In this document: piece by piece, positions 53,903 through 61,776 of the stretch
How the letters are laid out: each line of letters opens with the position of its first letter
Position numbering within the stretch: position 1 is the stretch's first letter
Assembly: GCA_035943635.1 (NCBI GenBank)
Contig: DASZBX010000039.1
Coordinates: forward strand, 1-64,000
Length of the DNA: 64,000 bases
Reading direction: 5' to 3'
Source of the DNA: DASZBX01 sp035943635
GTDB taxonomy: Bacteria > Actinomycetota > Actinomycetes > Streptomycetales > Catenulisporaceae
The notes under the pieces: generated by a model
What the model was told of the DNA's origin: nothing
Seen by the model: the letters and a program-made list of their open reading frames with translations, nothing else
Databases searched by the model: none
Made by a program: the position numbers and the translations under genes

Positions 53903-54454
53903 ATGCCGACCACGTCGGAGCGTAGGGCGCAGCGGACACCCGTCCGGGCCGCGGGCCCGGACCCCGCCGCCCACGAGCACGAACACGGCCACGAGCACCT
54001 GATCGAGGAGTTCAGCCAGGCCATGCAGGAGTTCCAGCGCTCGCTCGACCTGCTCGACCAGGGGATCGCGGACCGGCTCGGCCTCAACCGCACCGACCTG
54101 CGCTGCCTGGAACTGCTCTTCGGCCCCGAGCCGCTCAGCCCCGGGGACCTGGCCCGGGCGGCCCACCTGACCACCGGCGGCGTCACCACCGCGATCGACC
54201 GCCTGGAACGCGCCGGGTACGCGACCCGGGAGCGCGACACCGCCGACCGGCGTCGCACCCTCCTGCACCTGACCGCCCGCAGCGCCGCCGTCGCCGCCGA
54301 GATCTACCAGCCGATCGCCGAGGCCAGCGCCGTCCACCTGCACGACCTCGACGCCGAGACCCTGGACCGGCTGATCGGGTTCCTCCGGGCCGGCGCCCGG
54401 CTCCAGCGCGAGCACGCCGCCCGACTGGCCGGCGTGGGTGAGGAGACCCGATGA
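53903..54454 (+). CDS. MarR-family regulator coupled to ruvC
   Basis: The 183-residue protein has an unusual His/Glu-rich N-terminus (HEHEHGHEH, about 24-32). A MarR core follows: LNRTDLRCLELLFGPEPLSPGDLARAAHLTTGGVTTAIDRLERAGYATRERDTADRRRTLL. The His-rich arm might bind metal. GGAGGAG precedes ATG 53903. Its stop overlaps the ruvC start by 4 bp, an unexpected coupling of a regulator to a Holliday-junction nuclease. Confidence 0.85.
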   Translation: MPTTSERRAQRTPVRAAGPDPAAHEHEHGHEHLIEEFSQAMQEFQRSLDLLDQGIADRLGLNRTDLRCLELLFGPEPLSPGDLARAAHLTTGGVTTAIDRLERAGYATRERDTADRRRTLLHLTARSAAVAAEIYQPIAEASAVHLHDLDAETLDRLIGFLRAGARLQREHAARLAGVGEETR

Positions 54455-55029
54455 GAGTCCTGGGCGTGGACCCGGGGCTGACCCGGATGGGAGTCGGCGT
54501 GGTCGAAGGCCGGGTCGGCACCCAGCTCAAGCTGGTCGGCGTGGGCGTGATCCGCACCCCCGCCGGCGCCCCGATCCACGAACGCCTGCTCGCGATCGAC
54601 GAACAGATCGCCGTCTGGCTCGACGAGTACCAGCCGGACGCCGTCGCGGTCGAGCGGATGTTCGCCCAGGAAGGCGTGCGCACGATCATGGGCACCGCCC
54701 AGGCGGCCGGCGTCGCCATGGTCGCCGCCGCCCGCCGCGGCCTGCCCGTCGCCCTGCACACCCCCAGCGAGGTCAAGGCCTCCGTCACCGGCGACGGCCG
54801 CGCCCAGAAGGAGCAGGTCGCCGCCATGGTCGTCCGCGTCCTGAAACTCGCCGAAGCGCCCAAACCGGTGGACGCCACCGACGCCCTGGCCCTGGCCATC
54901 TGCCACGTCTGGCGCGGCGCCGCCGCCGACCGCATCGCCGCAGCCCTGGAACGCCACGGCACCCCCACCGACGCCGCCGGCATGTCCCTGACCAGGGGCC
55001 GGGGGCATCGCAAGAGCGGGTTCCGGTAA
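54451..55029 (+). CDS. ruvC: Holliday-junction endonuclease RuvC
   Basis: RuvC cuts Holliday junctions as a dimer. The RNase-H fold of this 192-residue protein keeps all four acidic residues: Asp7 (VLGVDPG), Glu68 (VAVERMF), Asp141 and Asp144 (PVDATDALALA). The C-terminal tail (GMSLTRGRGHRKSGFR) is encoded by a 50-bp sequence that recurs beyond the ATPase/DUF4276 cassette. There it continues in frame for 9 more codons to a TAG, suggesting the original ruvC end was replaced by the insertion. ruvA, normally adjacent, is 2.3 kb away. Confidence 0.95.
   Translation: MRVLGVDPGLTRMGVGVVEGRVGTQLKLVGVGVIRTPAGAPIHERLLAIDEQIAVWLDEYQPDAVAVERMFAQEGVRTIMGTAQAAGVAMVAAARRGLPVALHTPSEVKASVTGDGRAQKEQVAAMVVRVLKLAEAPKPVDATDALALAICHVWRGAAADRIAAALERHGTPTDAAGMSLTRGRGHRKSGFR
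54977..55026 (+). repeat. 50-bp direct repeat, left copy (ruvC 3' end)
   Basis: It is identical to 56930-56979 except for one base (CTGACCAGG against CTGACCCGG). It covers the last 16-17 codons of ruvC before its TAA. Together the copies flank the ATPase/DUF4276 cassette. Confidence 0.95.
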
Positions 55030-55086
55030 AGTGCGCCGGGGCGAGGGAGTAATTCGGGTATTTGCCGCAGAAGGGGACGTCGCGTC

Positions 55087-56292
55087 ATGACCGACGCAGT
55101 GCAGCCGGTGCCGTTCATCAAGCGGGTCCGGATCCAGAACTTCAAATCCATCGAGAGCTGCGACGTCGAACTCGCCACGCTCACCGTGCTGGTCGGCTTG
55201 AACGCGGCCGGGAAATCGAACTTCCTCGACGCGCTCAGATTCGTCGTCGACGCGCTGACGAACGGCCTCCAGGCCGCGATCGCGCAACGTTCCGGTCCGG
55301 ATGGATTGTGGTTCGAGGGTGCGCACGAGCAGCCGCTCTCGATCGAGCTCGAACTGGATCTCCAACGGCCCCTCGACCGTGGCCACGGACCGGCCACCTA
55401 CGGCTTCCGCCTCGGTCTGGCCGAGCCGGTGAGCCGATTCCGGGTCAAGGTGCTGCACGAGTGGTTCACCTTCGAGCGTGAAGACGGCCAGGTGATTTCG
55501 CATGCGACCGGAGATCCGGGTGCCTCGGACACAGGGATCACCAATCTGGTAGCCGGTGGTTCAGACCTGCTGCTGCGGAGCCTTGCGACCCGCAGCCAAG
55601 AGATCGGCAACCTGCACAATGCGTTGATAGGCATCTCCCTCCACTCGCCTGACCCGGTCGTGATGAGGGAAGTCAAACCGGCCGAGGACGGTACGAGCCT
55701 CGGAGCACATGGAGAGCGCCTGGGTGATGTTCTCGGCCGGATCGCCAGCGGCTGGCCGATCGCCAAGAACCGGATCGACGCGTATCTGGCCTCAGTCGTG
55801 CCCGGAGCCGTCGGCATCGATCACCTGGATCTTGGTAGGAACTACTCCACAGTCCAATTGTGGATGAGAGACCTTGAAACGGATGAGGTGTCCTCCTTCT
55901 CGCCCGAGGCGATCTCCGACGGCACATTGCGTGCCGCCGGAGTGCTCGCCGCTCTGTTCCAGCCGGACAGTCTGGTCGGCTACATCACTGCGGTCTGCAT
56001 CGACGAGCCGGAACTCGGTCTGCACCCCTCAGCTGCCGGGATGCTGTTCTACGCCCTCGTCGAGGCGACCCGGCACGTCCAGGTGATCGTCGCGACCCAG
56101 AGCGGCGACCTGCTGCACCGCGACGAGATCGACCTGGACTGGATCCGCCCGGTGGCCATGCGCGACGGCCGGACCGTGATCGGACCGGTCGATTCGGTGA
56201 CCCGCGAAGTCGTCAGGCGCAAGCTCGCGACCGTCGGCGAACGGATGCGCCTGGACCAGATCCTGCCGGCGGGACTCGAGGACGGGGAGTAG
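55087..56292 (+). CDS. AAA_21/ABC-type ATPase (RecF/OLD-like), first gene of cassette
   Basis: The 401-residue SMC/RecF-like ATPase has Walker A at 37-45 (GLNAAGKSN) after IKRVRIQNFKSIESC. The ABC signature region is ISDGTLRAAGVLAAL (Asp278), Walker B is VCIDEPELGLHP (Asp306, Glu307), and a switch ATQSGDLL has Gln338 where many ABC proteins have His. The middle part is variable. It has no membrane segment. Such ATPases partner with TOPRIM or HNH nucleases in defence systems such as OLD/Gabija and PARIS. It is 6 bp from the next gene, and its codon use seems slightly less GC3-rich than the ruv genes. Confidence 0.85.
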   Translation: MTDAVQPVPFIKRVRIQNFKSIESCDVELATLTVLVGLNAAGKSNFLDALRFVVDALTNGLQAAIAQRSGPDGLWFEGAHEQPLSIELELDLQRPLDRGHGPATYGFRLGLAEPVSRFRVKVLHEWFTFEREDGQVISHATGDPGASDTGITNLVAGGSDLLLRSLATRSQEIGNLHNALIGISLHSPDPVVMREVKPAEDGTSLGAHGERLGDVLGRIASGWPIAKNRIDAYLASVVPGAVGIDHLDLGRNYSTVQLWMRDLETDEVSSFSPEAISDGTLRAAGVLAALFQPDSLVGYITAVCIDEPELGLHPSAAGMLFYALVEATRHVQVIVATQSGDLLHRDEIDLDWIRPVAMRDGRTVIGPVDSVTREVVRRKLATVGERMRLDQILPAGLEDGE

Positions 56293-56298
56293 CGGGCG

Positions 56299-56904
56299 AT
56301 GGGACGTGTGACGATCGCGTCTGTGGTCGAAGGGGAAGGCGAAGTCGGCGCGCTGCCCAAGGTGCTCCAGCGGATCGCCCTCGAACTGGAGGTCTGGGAG
56401 CTGTACACCCCGAGGCCGCACCGCGTTCCCCGCTCCAACCTGCTGCTTGCGGGCGGGATCGAGAACGCGGTCCAGCAGGAGGCTTTGCAGGTCAGGGGCG
56501 CTGGGGGAGTGCTCGTACTGCTCGACGCCGACAAGGACTGCCCGGCCGAATACGGTCCGAGGCTGCTCGAACGGGCGCAGAAGGCCTGGCCAGGCATTGC
56601 GGTCTCCGTGGTTCTGCCCAAGCCGGAGTTCGAGGCGTGGTACCGCGCCGCAGCCGACTCGCCGGCCGGGAAAGCGGGCTTCGCGGCGGACATGACCCGC
56701 CCGAAGGACCCGGAAGGCTCTCCGCGCGACGCGAAAGGCTGGCTGAGCGCGCATCGCTCCAAGAGCGAGCCGTACAGCCCCGTTCCTGACCAGGCGATAT
56801 TGGCAAGCCTCTTCGACCTGGGCATGGCACGCGAGAACGCCCCGTCCTTCGACAAGTTCTACCGCGATGTGGCTCGGCTGTTGAAGGGCAACCGGCCCAC
56901 CTAG
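56299..56904 (+). CDS. DUF4276 TOPRIM-like protein, second gene of cassette
   Basis: The 201-residue protein has the TOPRIM pattern: Glu11 in ASVVEGEGEVGAL, then Asp76-Ala-Asp78-x-Asp80 in VLVLLDADKD. The DUF4276 hallmark KPEFEAWYRA (Glu110, Glu112, Trp114) follows. TOPRIM centres bind magnesium for strand cleavage. Together with the upstream ATPase it recalls two-component OLD- or PARIS-type antiphage systems, although the cassette function is inferred. ATG 56299 is 6 bp from the ATPase stop, so they form one operon. Confidence 0.8.
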   Translation: MGRVTIASVVEGEGEVGALPKVLQRIALELEVWELYTPRPHRVPRSNLLLAGGIENAVQQEALQVRGAGGVLVLLDADKDCPAEYGPRLLERAQKAWPGIAVSVVLPKPEFEAWYRAAADSPAGKAGFAADMTRPKDPEGSPRDAKGWLSAHRSKSEPYSPVPDQAILASLFDLGMARENAPSFDKFYRDVARLLKGNRPT

Positions 56905-56929
56905 ACGCGTCAAGGCGCCCCCGATTTAT

Positions 56930-56979
56930 CCGGCATGTCCCTGACCCGGGGCCGGGGGCATCGCAAGAGCGGGTTCCGG
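56930..56979 (+). repeat. 50-bp direct repeat, right copy (displaced ruvC end)
   Basis: 49 of 50 bases match 54977-55026. Read in the ruvC frame it stays open (GMSLTRGRGHRKSGFR) and continues EQPGPVGDH to TAG 57007-57009, as if it were the original ruvC C-terminus cut off by the cassette. Confidence 0.95.
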
Positions 56980-57058
56980 GAACAGCCGGGGCCGGTCGGA
57001 GATCACTAGCGTGGAATCGAATTCAGCTGACTGACCTGGCTGCGACAATGGACGTGTG

Positions 57059-57214
57059 ATGGAACTCAAGACCCTGGCCGATCTCACCGCAGTCATCACG
57101 CCGGAGCGCCGCGAGCGGATCGAGGCGGCCAAGCAGGAACTGGTCGATGCCGAACGCGGGCACGAACTCGCCGCGCTAGCTCCGACTGTCGAAACCCCCG
57201 CCCCACCCACGTGA
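57059..57214 (+). pseudogene. 51-residue ORF resembling the N-terminus of an XRE-type antitoxin
   Basis: MELKTLADLTAVITPERRER, followed by an amphipathic IEAAKQELVDAERGHELAAL helix, looks like the first helices of HigA/XRE-type antitoxins (PERRARIEA...ELxAE). The helix-turn-helix itself is absent and the ORF ends in a Pro-rich tail, so it may be a truncated antitoxin gene left by the same insertion. It lies in the 445-bp gap between the cassette and ruvA. The remainder of that gap (57215-57349) holds only the ruvA leader. Confidence 0.45.
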
Positions 57215-57349
57215 CCGCCGCCCCCGGCCCGCGCCGCCACCCCCGCCTGTCACCCTGGTCCGGTAGCGTTCAACTGCCCGCTAACATTCCACTACCAGTG
57301 AATACCAGCGGCTACCACCAACCGCGAGCAGTGGACAGGAGGCCGGGGC

Positions 57350-57982
57350 ATGATCGCCTTTGTCGAGGGTGAGGTCGCGGCGGTGACCCCCGAGGCCGTG
57401 GTGATCATGGTCGGCGGGGTCGGGATGCTGGTGCACTGCGCGCCGAACGTGCTCGGCGGGCTGGCCGTGGGGACCAAGACCCGGCTGGCCACGACGCTGG
57501 TCGTGCGGGAGGACTCGCTCACCCTCTACGGCTTCCTGGACGACGACGAACGCCTGGTCTTCCAGCAGGTGCAGACCGCCAGCGGGATCGGGCCGCGGGT
57601 CGCGCTGGCGATGCTGGCCACGCACAGCCCGAACACGCTGCGCCGGATCCTGGCCACCCAGGATGTCAAATCCCTGACCATGGTGCCCGGGATCGGGCCG
57701 AAGGGCGCGCAGAAGATCCTGATCGAGCTGAAGGGCAAGCTCGGCGCCCCGGTCGGCGGCGTCGGCCCGGCCGGGCCCGGCTCCGGCGCCGGCGCCGGCC
57801 CGGGCGCGGGCCCCTGGCGCGGGCAGTTGCTGGACGCGCTGACCGGGCTCGGCTGGGCCCCCCGGGACGCCGAGAACGCGGTGACCGACGTCGAGCCGCT
57901 GGCCGCCGAGGCGATCGCCGCGGGCCAGAGCCCGCAGCTGCCGGTACTGCTGCGCGCCGCCCTGCGCAGTCTCAAGCGATGA
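57350..57982 (+). CDS. ruvA: Holliday-junction DNA helicase subunit RuvA
   Basis: RuvA binds the junction and loads RuvB. The 210 residues have domain I (MIAFVEGEVAAVTPEAVVIMVGGVG) and the helix-hairpin-helix segments GIGPRVALAML and VPGIGPKGAQKILIELKGKL. A Gly/Pro-rich flexible linker (GPAGPGSGAGAGPGAGP) leads to the RuvB-binding domain III (LLDALTGLGWAPRDAENAV). The start follows CAGGAGG. The gene overlaps ruvB by 4 bp. Confidence 0.96.
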   Translation: MIAFVEGEVAAVTPEAVVIMVGGVGMLVHCAPNVLGGLAVGTKTRLATTLVVREDSLTLYGFLDDDERLVFQQVQTASGIGPRVALAMLATHSPNTLRRILATQDVKSLTMVPGIGPKGAQKILIELKGKLGAPVGGVGPAGPGSGAGAGPGAGPWRGQLLDALTGLGWAPRDAENAVTDVEPLAAEAIAAGQSPQLPVLLRAALRSLKR

Positions 57983-59100
57983 CCGACGACGGGGGACCGC
58001 AGCCCATGGACCAGCACGGCCACGACTACGACGACTACCCGGACGAGAACCCGCAGCGCCTGATGGACGCCGTGGCCGACAACGAGGACCGGGCGGCCGA
58101 GGCGGCGCTGCGGCCCAAGACGCTGCGCGAGTTCGTCGGCCAGCGCAAGGTCAGCGAGCAGCTCGAACTCCTGCTGCACGCCGCGAAGGGCCGCGGCGCG
58201 GCGCCGGACCACATCCTGCTGGCCGGCCCGCCCGGGCTGGGCAAGACCACGCTGTCGATGATCGTCGCGGCCGAGCTCGGCGTGCCGATCCGGATCACCT
58301 CCGGGCCGGCCATCCAGCACGCGGGCGACCTCGCCGCGATCCTGTCCTCGCTGGCCGAGGGCGAGGTGCTGTTCCTGGACGAGATCCACCGGATGTCCCG
58401 CCCGGCCGAAGAGATGCTGTACATGGCGATGGAGGACTTCCGGGTCGACGTGATCGTGGGCAAGGGCCCCGGGGCCACCGCGATCCCGCTCGAACTGCCG
58501 CCGTTCACGCTGGTCGGCGCCACCACCCGGTCCGGCCTGCTGCCCGCGCCGCTGCGCGACCGGTTCGGGTTCACCGGGCACATGGAGTTCTACGAGACCG
58601 CGGACCTGGAGTCGGTGGTGCACCGCTCGGCCCGGCTGCTCGGCGTGCAGATCGAGGGCGAGGGGGCGGCCGAGATCGCCTCGCGCTCGCGCGGCACCCC
58701 CCGGATCGCCAACCGGCTGTTACGCCGGGTGCGCGATTTCGCCCAGGTCCGCGGGGACGGACGGGTCACCCTGGACTCCGCCCGGGCCGCGCTGGAGGTC
58801 TACGAGGTGGACGAACGCGGCCTGGACCGGCTGGACCGGGCCGTGCTCGGCGCCCTGCTGCGGCTGTTCAACGGCGGCCCGGTCGGACTTTCCACCCTAG
58901 CCGTCGCAATCGGGGAGGAAACCGACACCGTCGAGGAGGTGGCCGAGCCTTTTTTGGTCCGCCAGGGCCTGCTCGCGCGCACCCCGCGGGGCCGGATCGC
59001 GACCAGTTCCGCATGGGCCCACCTGGGCATTCCCCAACCGGCCGGACCGGGCGGGGCTCAGGGTTCGCTGTTCGGTCCGCCGGGTGCCGGGAGTTCTTAA
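57979..59100 (+). CDS. ruvB: Holliday-junction branch-migration ATPase RuvB
   Basis: This AAA+ motor drives branch migration with RuvA (373 residues). Walker A is GPPGLGKTT, Walker B is FLDEIHR, and sensor and arginine-finger segments (VGATTRSGLLPAPLRDRFG) follow. A C-terminal winged helix (VEEVAEPFLVRQGLLARTPRGR) closes the protein. The N-terminal 35 residues are an acidic extension (HDYDDYPDENPQ). It is coupled to ruvA by ATGA overlap. Confidence 0.97.
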   Translation: MTDDGGPQPMDQHGHDYDDYPDENPQRLMDAVADNEDRAAEAALRPKTLREFVGQRKVSEQLELLLHAAKGRGAAPDHILLAGPPGLGKTTLSMIVAAELGVPIRITSGPAIQHAGDLAAILSSLAEGEVLFLDEIHRMSRPAEEMLYMAMEDFRVDVIVGKGPGATAIPLELPPFTLVGATTRSGLLPAPLRDRFGFTGHMEFYETADLESVVHRSARLLGVQIEGEGAAEIASRSRGTPRIANRLLRRVRDFAQVRGDGRVTLDSARAALEVYEVDERGLDRLDRAVLGALLRLFNGGPVGLSTLAVAIGEETDTVEEVAEPFLVRQGLLARTPRGRIATSSAWAHLGIPQPAGPGGAQGSLFGPPGAGSS

Positions 59101-59207
59101 GAACCACATCGTTGTTTAGTCCGGGCATGAGCGCATAGACTCCGCCCTGACCTGGAGTACCCGTTTTCCCGCGTTCCGCCGCGGCTTCCACAGAACAGCT
59201 GAGTATC

Positions 59208-59657
59208 GTGCAACTATTGTTGGTTTATGTTGTGATCATCGGCGCCGTCATGGTTTTCATGACCAGTCGAGGTCGCAAGAAACAGCAGACGCAGCAGCTG
59301 ACGATGCGGGAGGCACTGGTCCCGGGTGTTGAGGCCCGCACCATCGGCGGGCTCGTCGGCGAGGTGGTCGAGGTGACCGACGAACACGTCATCCTCGAGA
59401 CCACCCCCGGAGTCCGGCTCAAGTTCGTGAAGACCGCCGTGGCCGGCATCCTGCCGCCCGCGATCGAGGCGGACGCCGAGCCGGAGGAGTACGAGCAGGC
59501 CGCGGACTCCGAGACGGAGCCCGAGGACTCGGCCGCCGAGCTCGGCTCCGAGTCCGCCGAGGACCAGGACGGCTCTGCCGGCGGCGAGACCGAAGGCCTC
59601 GCCCCCGCCCCCTTCGCGACCGCCGAGGCCGCCGAGGCGGAGCTGTCCAAGAAGTAG
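59208..59657 (+). CDS. yajC: Preprotein translocase subunit YajC
   Basis: YajC is the small accessory subunit of SecDF. The 149 residues start with one membrane helix (QLLLVYVVIIGAVMVFMTSRGRKKQQ). The YajC core follows (MREALVPGVEARTIGGLVGEVVEVTDEHVILETTPGVRLKFVKTAV). An acidic, disordered C-terminal half (EPEEYEQAADSETEPEDSAAEL) is longer than in E. coli. GTG 59208 lacks a strong ribosome site. It is first of the yajC-secD-secF unit. Confidence 0.93.
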   Translation: MQLLLVYVVIIGAVMVFMTSRGRKKQQTQQLTMREALVPGVEARTIGGLVGEVVEVTDEHVILETTPGVRLKFVKTAVAGILPPAIEADAEPEEYEQAADSETEPEDSAAELGSESAEDQDGSAGGETEGLAPAPFATAEAAEAELSKK

Positions 59658-59736
59658 CCGGCGTACGTCCGGCGGCACGGCGCGGCCGAGGTAGAACCGC
59701 GATACTGCGACTTACAGAAATAATCAGGAGATACAG

Positions 59737-61776
59737 GTGGCTGCGAGGAATACCTGGAGCCGTAAAAAGCCCGGGTCGCGCGGGGGCTTGACACAATCAC
59801 CCCGCTTTCCGCTGACGTTTTTGGCCGTGCTCATCGTCGCGATGTACACGGTGATGGCAGCGATAGGGACTTGGACCCCGCGTCTCGCGGTGGACCTGGC
59901 CGGCGGCATCAGCGCGATCTACACGGCGAAGGCTGCGCCGGGTCAGACCACGATCAGCCAGGCGGCCATGGGCACGGCGGTGAGCATCTTCGAGGACCGG
60001 ATCAACGCGTTCGGCGTGTCCGAGGCCTCGGTGGCTCAGGAGGGCGCCGACACCATCCAGGTGGAGGTGCCCGGCTCGACCACCAACGCGCAGACCCAGC
60101 TGAACCTGATCGGCCAGACGGCGCTGCTCTACTTCCGCCCGGTCGAGGAGGTCGCGGCGGCCGGCCCCATCTCGACCGCCACCGCCACCCCGAGCGCGGG
60201 CGCCTCCGGCACCCCGGCTCCGTCCGCGGGCGCCTCCGGCACCCCGGCCCCGAGCTCCACCGCCACCGGGACCAGCGTCGCGCCGAAGGGCACCACCTCG
60301 GCCACGCCCAGCACGAAGGCCTCCGGCGCCTCGGGCCAGGCGGAGAAGCTGACCCCGGTGCGTGAGGCGGGCGCCACCACGGCCCCGGCCACGCCCAAGG
60401 CCACCGGCAGCCCGGCCGCCTCCGGCACCCCGGCGGCGTCCTCGGCGGCCACCGCCCCGGCCACCGCCCCGGCCACCGCGGCGCCCAGCGCGACCTCGGC
60501 CGCCGAGGCGGCGGCCGAAGCCCAGGCGGAGCAGGCCTCGAGCCAGTTCAACTCGCTGACCTGCCTGAACGACACGGCGACGGCCAAGTACCTGACCACG
60601 ATCGGCGACGCCAAGCCGACCGACTACATCGCCACCTGCGGCGCCGCCGGCACCGACGCGGCCGGGTACAAGTACCTGCTCGGCCCCGAGCTGGTCAAGG
60701 GCACCGACGTGACCAAGGCCGTGGCCAACCCGGTGGAGACCGGCAGCGGCTCGAACGCGGTGGCCACCGGCGCGTGGGAGATCGACCTGTCCTTCAACGC
60801 CGCAGGCAAGGCGGACTTCGCCGCGGCGACCACGACGCTCTACCAGAACTACCAGTCGGGGCAGAACGGCGGCCAGCAGACCGGCCCGGACCAGTTCGCG
60901 GTCACCCTGGACGGCCAGGTCTACTCCGACCCGGCGGTCAACCAGGGCGCGATCACCGGCGGCACCGCGACGATCTCCGGCTCGTTCTCCGAGCAGACCG
61001 CGAACCAGCTGGCCACGATCCTGGGCTACGGCGCACTGCCGCTGACCTTCAACATCAGCCAGCAGTCGATCATCTCCCCGACCCTGGGCGGCAGCCAGCT
61101 CGACGGCGGCCTGATCGCCGGCGCGGTCGGCCTGCTGCTGGTCTTCCTGTACGTGATCTTCTACTACCGCGCCCTGTCCGTGGTGGCGATCACCAGCCTC
61201 TTCGTCGCCGGCTCGATCACCTACGCCGCGGCGGTGCTGCTCGGCCCGCTGCTCGGATTCACCCTCTCGCTGGCCGGTGTGGCCGGTCTGATCGTGGCGA
61301 TCGGTATCACGGCGGACTCGTTCGTCGTGTTCTTCGAACGCATCCGGGACGAGGTGCGCGAGGGCAGAACGATGCGCAGCGGCATCCAGCACGGCTGGAC
61401 CCGGGCCCGGCGCACGATCGTCGCCTCGGACTTCGTGTCCTTCCTGGCGGCCTTCGTGCTGTACATCTTCACGGTCGGTGAGGTCCAGGGCTTCGCGTTC
61501 ACCCTCGGTCTGACCACCGTGGTCGACATCGTGGTCGTGTTCCTGTTCACCAAGCCGCTGTTGACCATCCTGTCCAACACCCGGTTCTTCGGCGGCGGGC
61601 ACAAGCTGTCCGGGGTCGACCCGGAGCAGATCGAGACCGCGGCGCCGAACTGGCGCTCGGGCAACCGGCCGCGGATGACCGTGGCCGAGCGCCGCCGGGC
61701 GGCCGAGGCCGCCGCGGCCGGCGAGGACCCGACCGAAGACGCCGAAAGCACCGACCCGAACCGAGTGGAGGCCTGA
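59737..61776 (+). CDS. secD: Protein export membrane protein SecD
   Basis: SecD helps SecYEG pull proteins out using the proton gradient. The 679 residues contain the first helix near 30-48, the P1 periplasmic domain (FEDRINAFGVSEASVAQEGADTIQVEVPG), and five C-terminal helices with GLIVAIGITADSFVVFFERIRDEVREG. The P1 domain is interrupted at about 145-265 by a 120-residue Ala/Pro/Thr/Ser insertion with repeats of SAGASGTPAP. GTG 59737 follows AGGAG. The stop overlaps the secF start by 1 bp. Confidence 0.95.
   Translation: MAARNTWSRKKPGSRGGLTQSPRFPLTFLAVLIVAMYTVMAAIGTWTPRLAVDLAGGISAIYTAKAAPGQTTISQAAMGTAVSIFEDRINAFGVSEASVAQEGADTIQVEVPGSTTNAQTQLNLIGQTALLYFRPVEEVAAAGPISTATATPSAGASGTPAPSAGASGTPAPSSTATGTSVAPKGTTSATPSTKASGASGQAEKLTPVREAGATTAPATPKATGSPAASGTPAASSAATAPATAPATAAPSATSAAEAAAEAQAEQASSQFNSLTCLNDTATAKYLTTIGDAKPTDYIATCGAAGTDAAGYKYLLGPELVKGTDVTKAVANPVETGSGSNAVATGAWEIDLSFNAAGKADFAAATTTLYQNYQSGQNGGQQTGPDQFAVTLDGQVYSDPAVNQGAITGGTATISGSFSEQTANQLATILGYGALPLTFNISQQSIISPTLGGSQLDGGLIAGAVGLLLVFLYVIFYYRALSVVAITSLFVAGSITYAAAVLLGPLLGFTLSLAGVAGLIVAIGITADSFVVFFERIRDEVREGRTMRSGIQHGWTRARRTIVASDFVSFLAAFVLYIFTVGEVQGFAFTLGLTTVVDIVVVFLFTKPLLTILSNTRFFGGGHKLSGVDPEQIETAAPNWRSGNRPRMTVAERRRAAEAAAAGEDPTEDAESTDPNRVEA

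Noticed and set aside
56901..57009. CTAG sites at 56902 and 57006 as a further palindromic element
   Set aside because: The sequences next to the two CTAGs are not inverted repeats. The segment is explained by the ruvC-end duplication.
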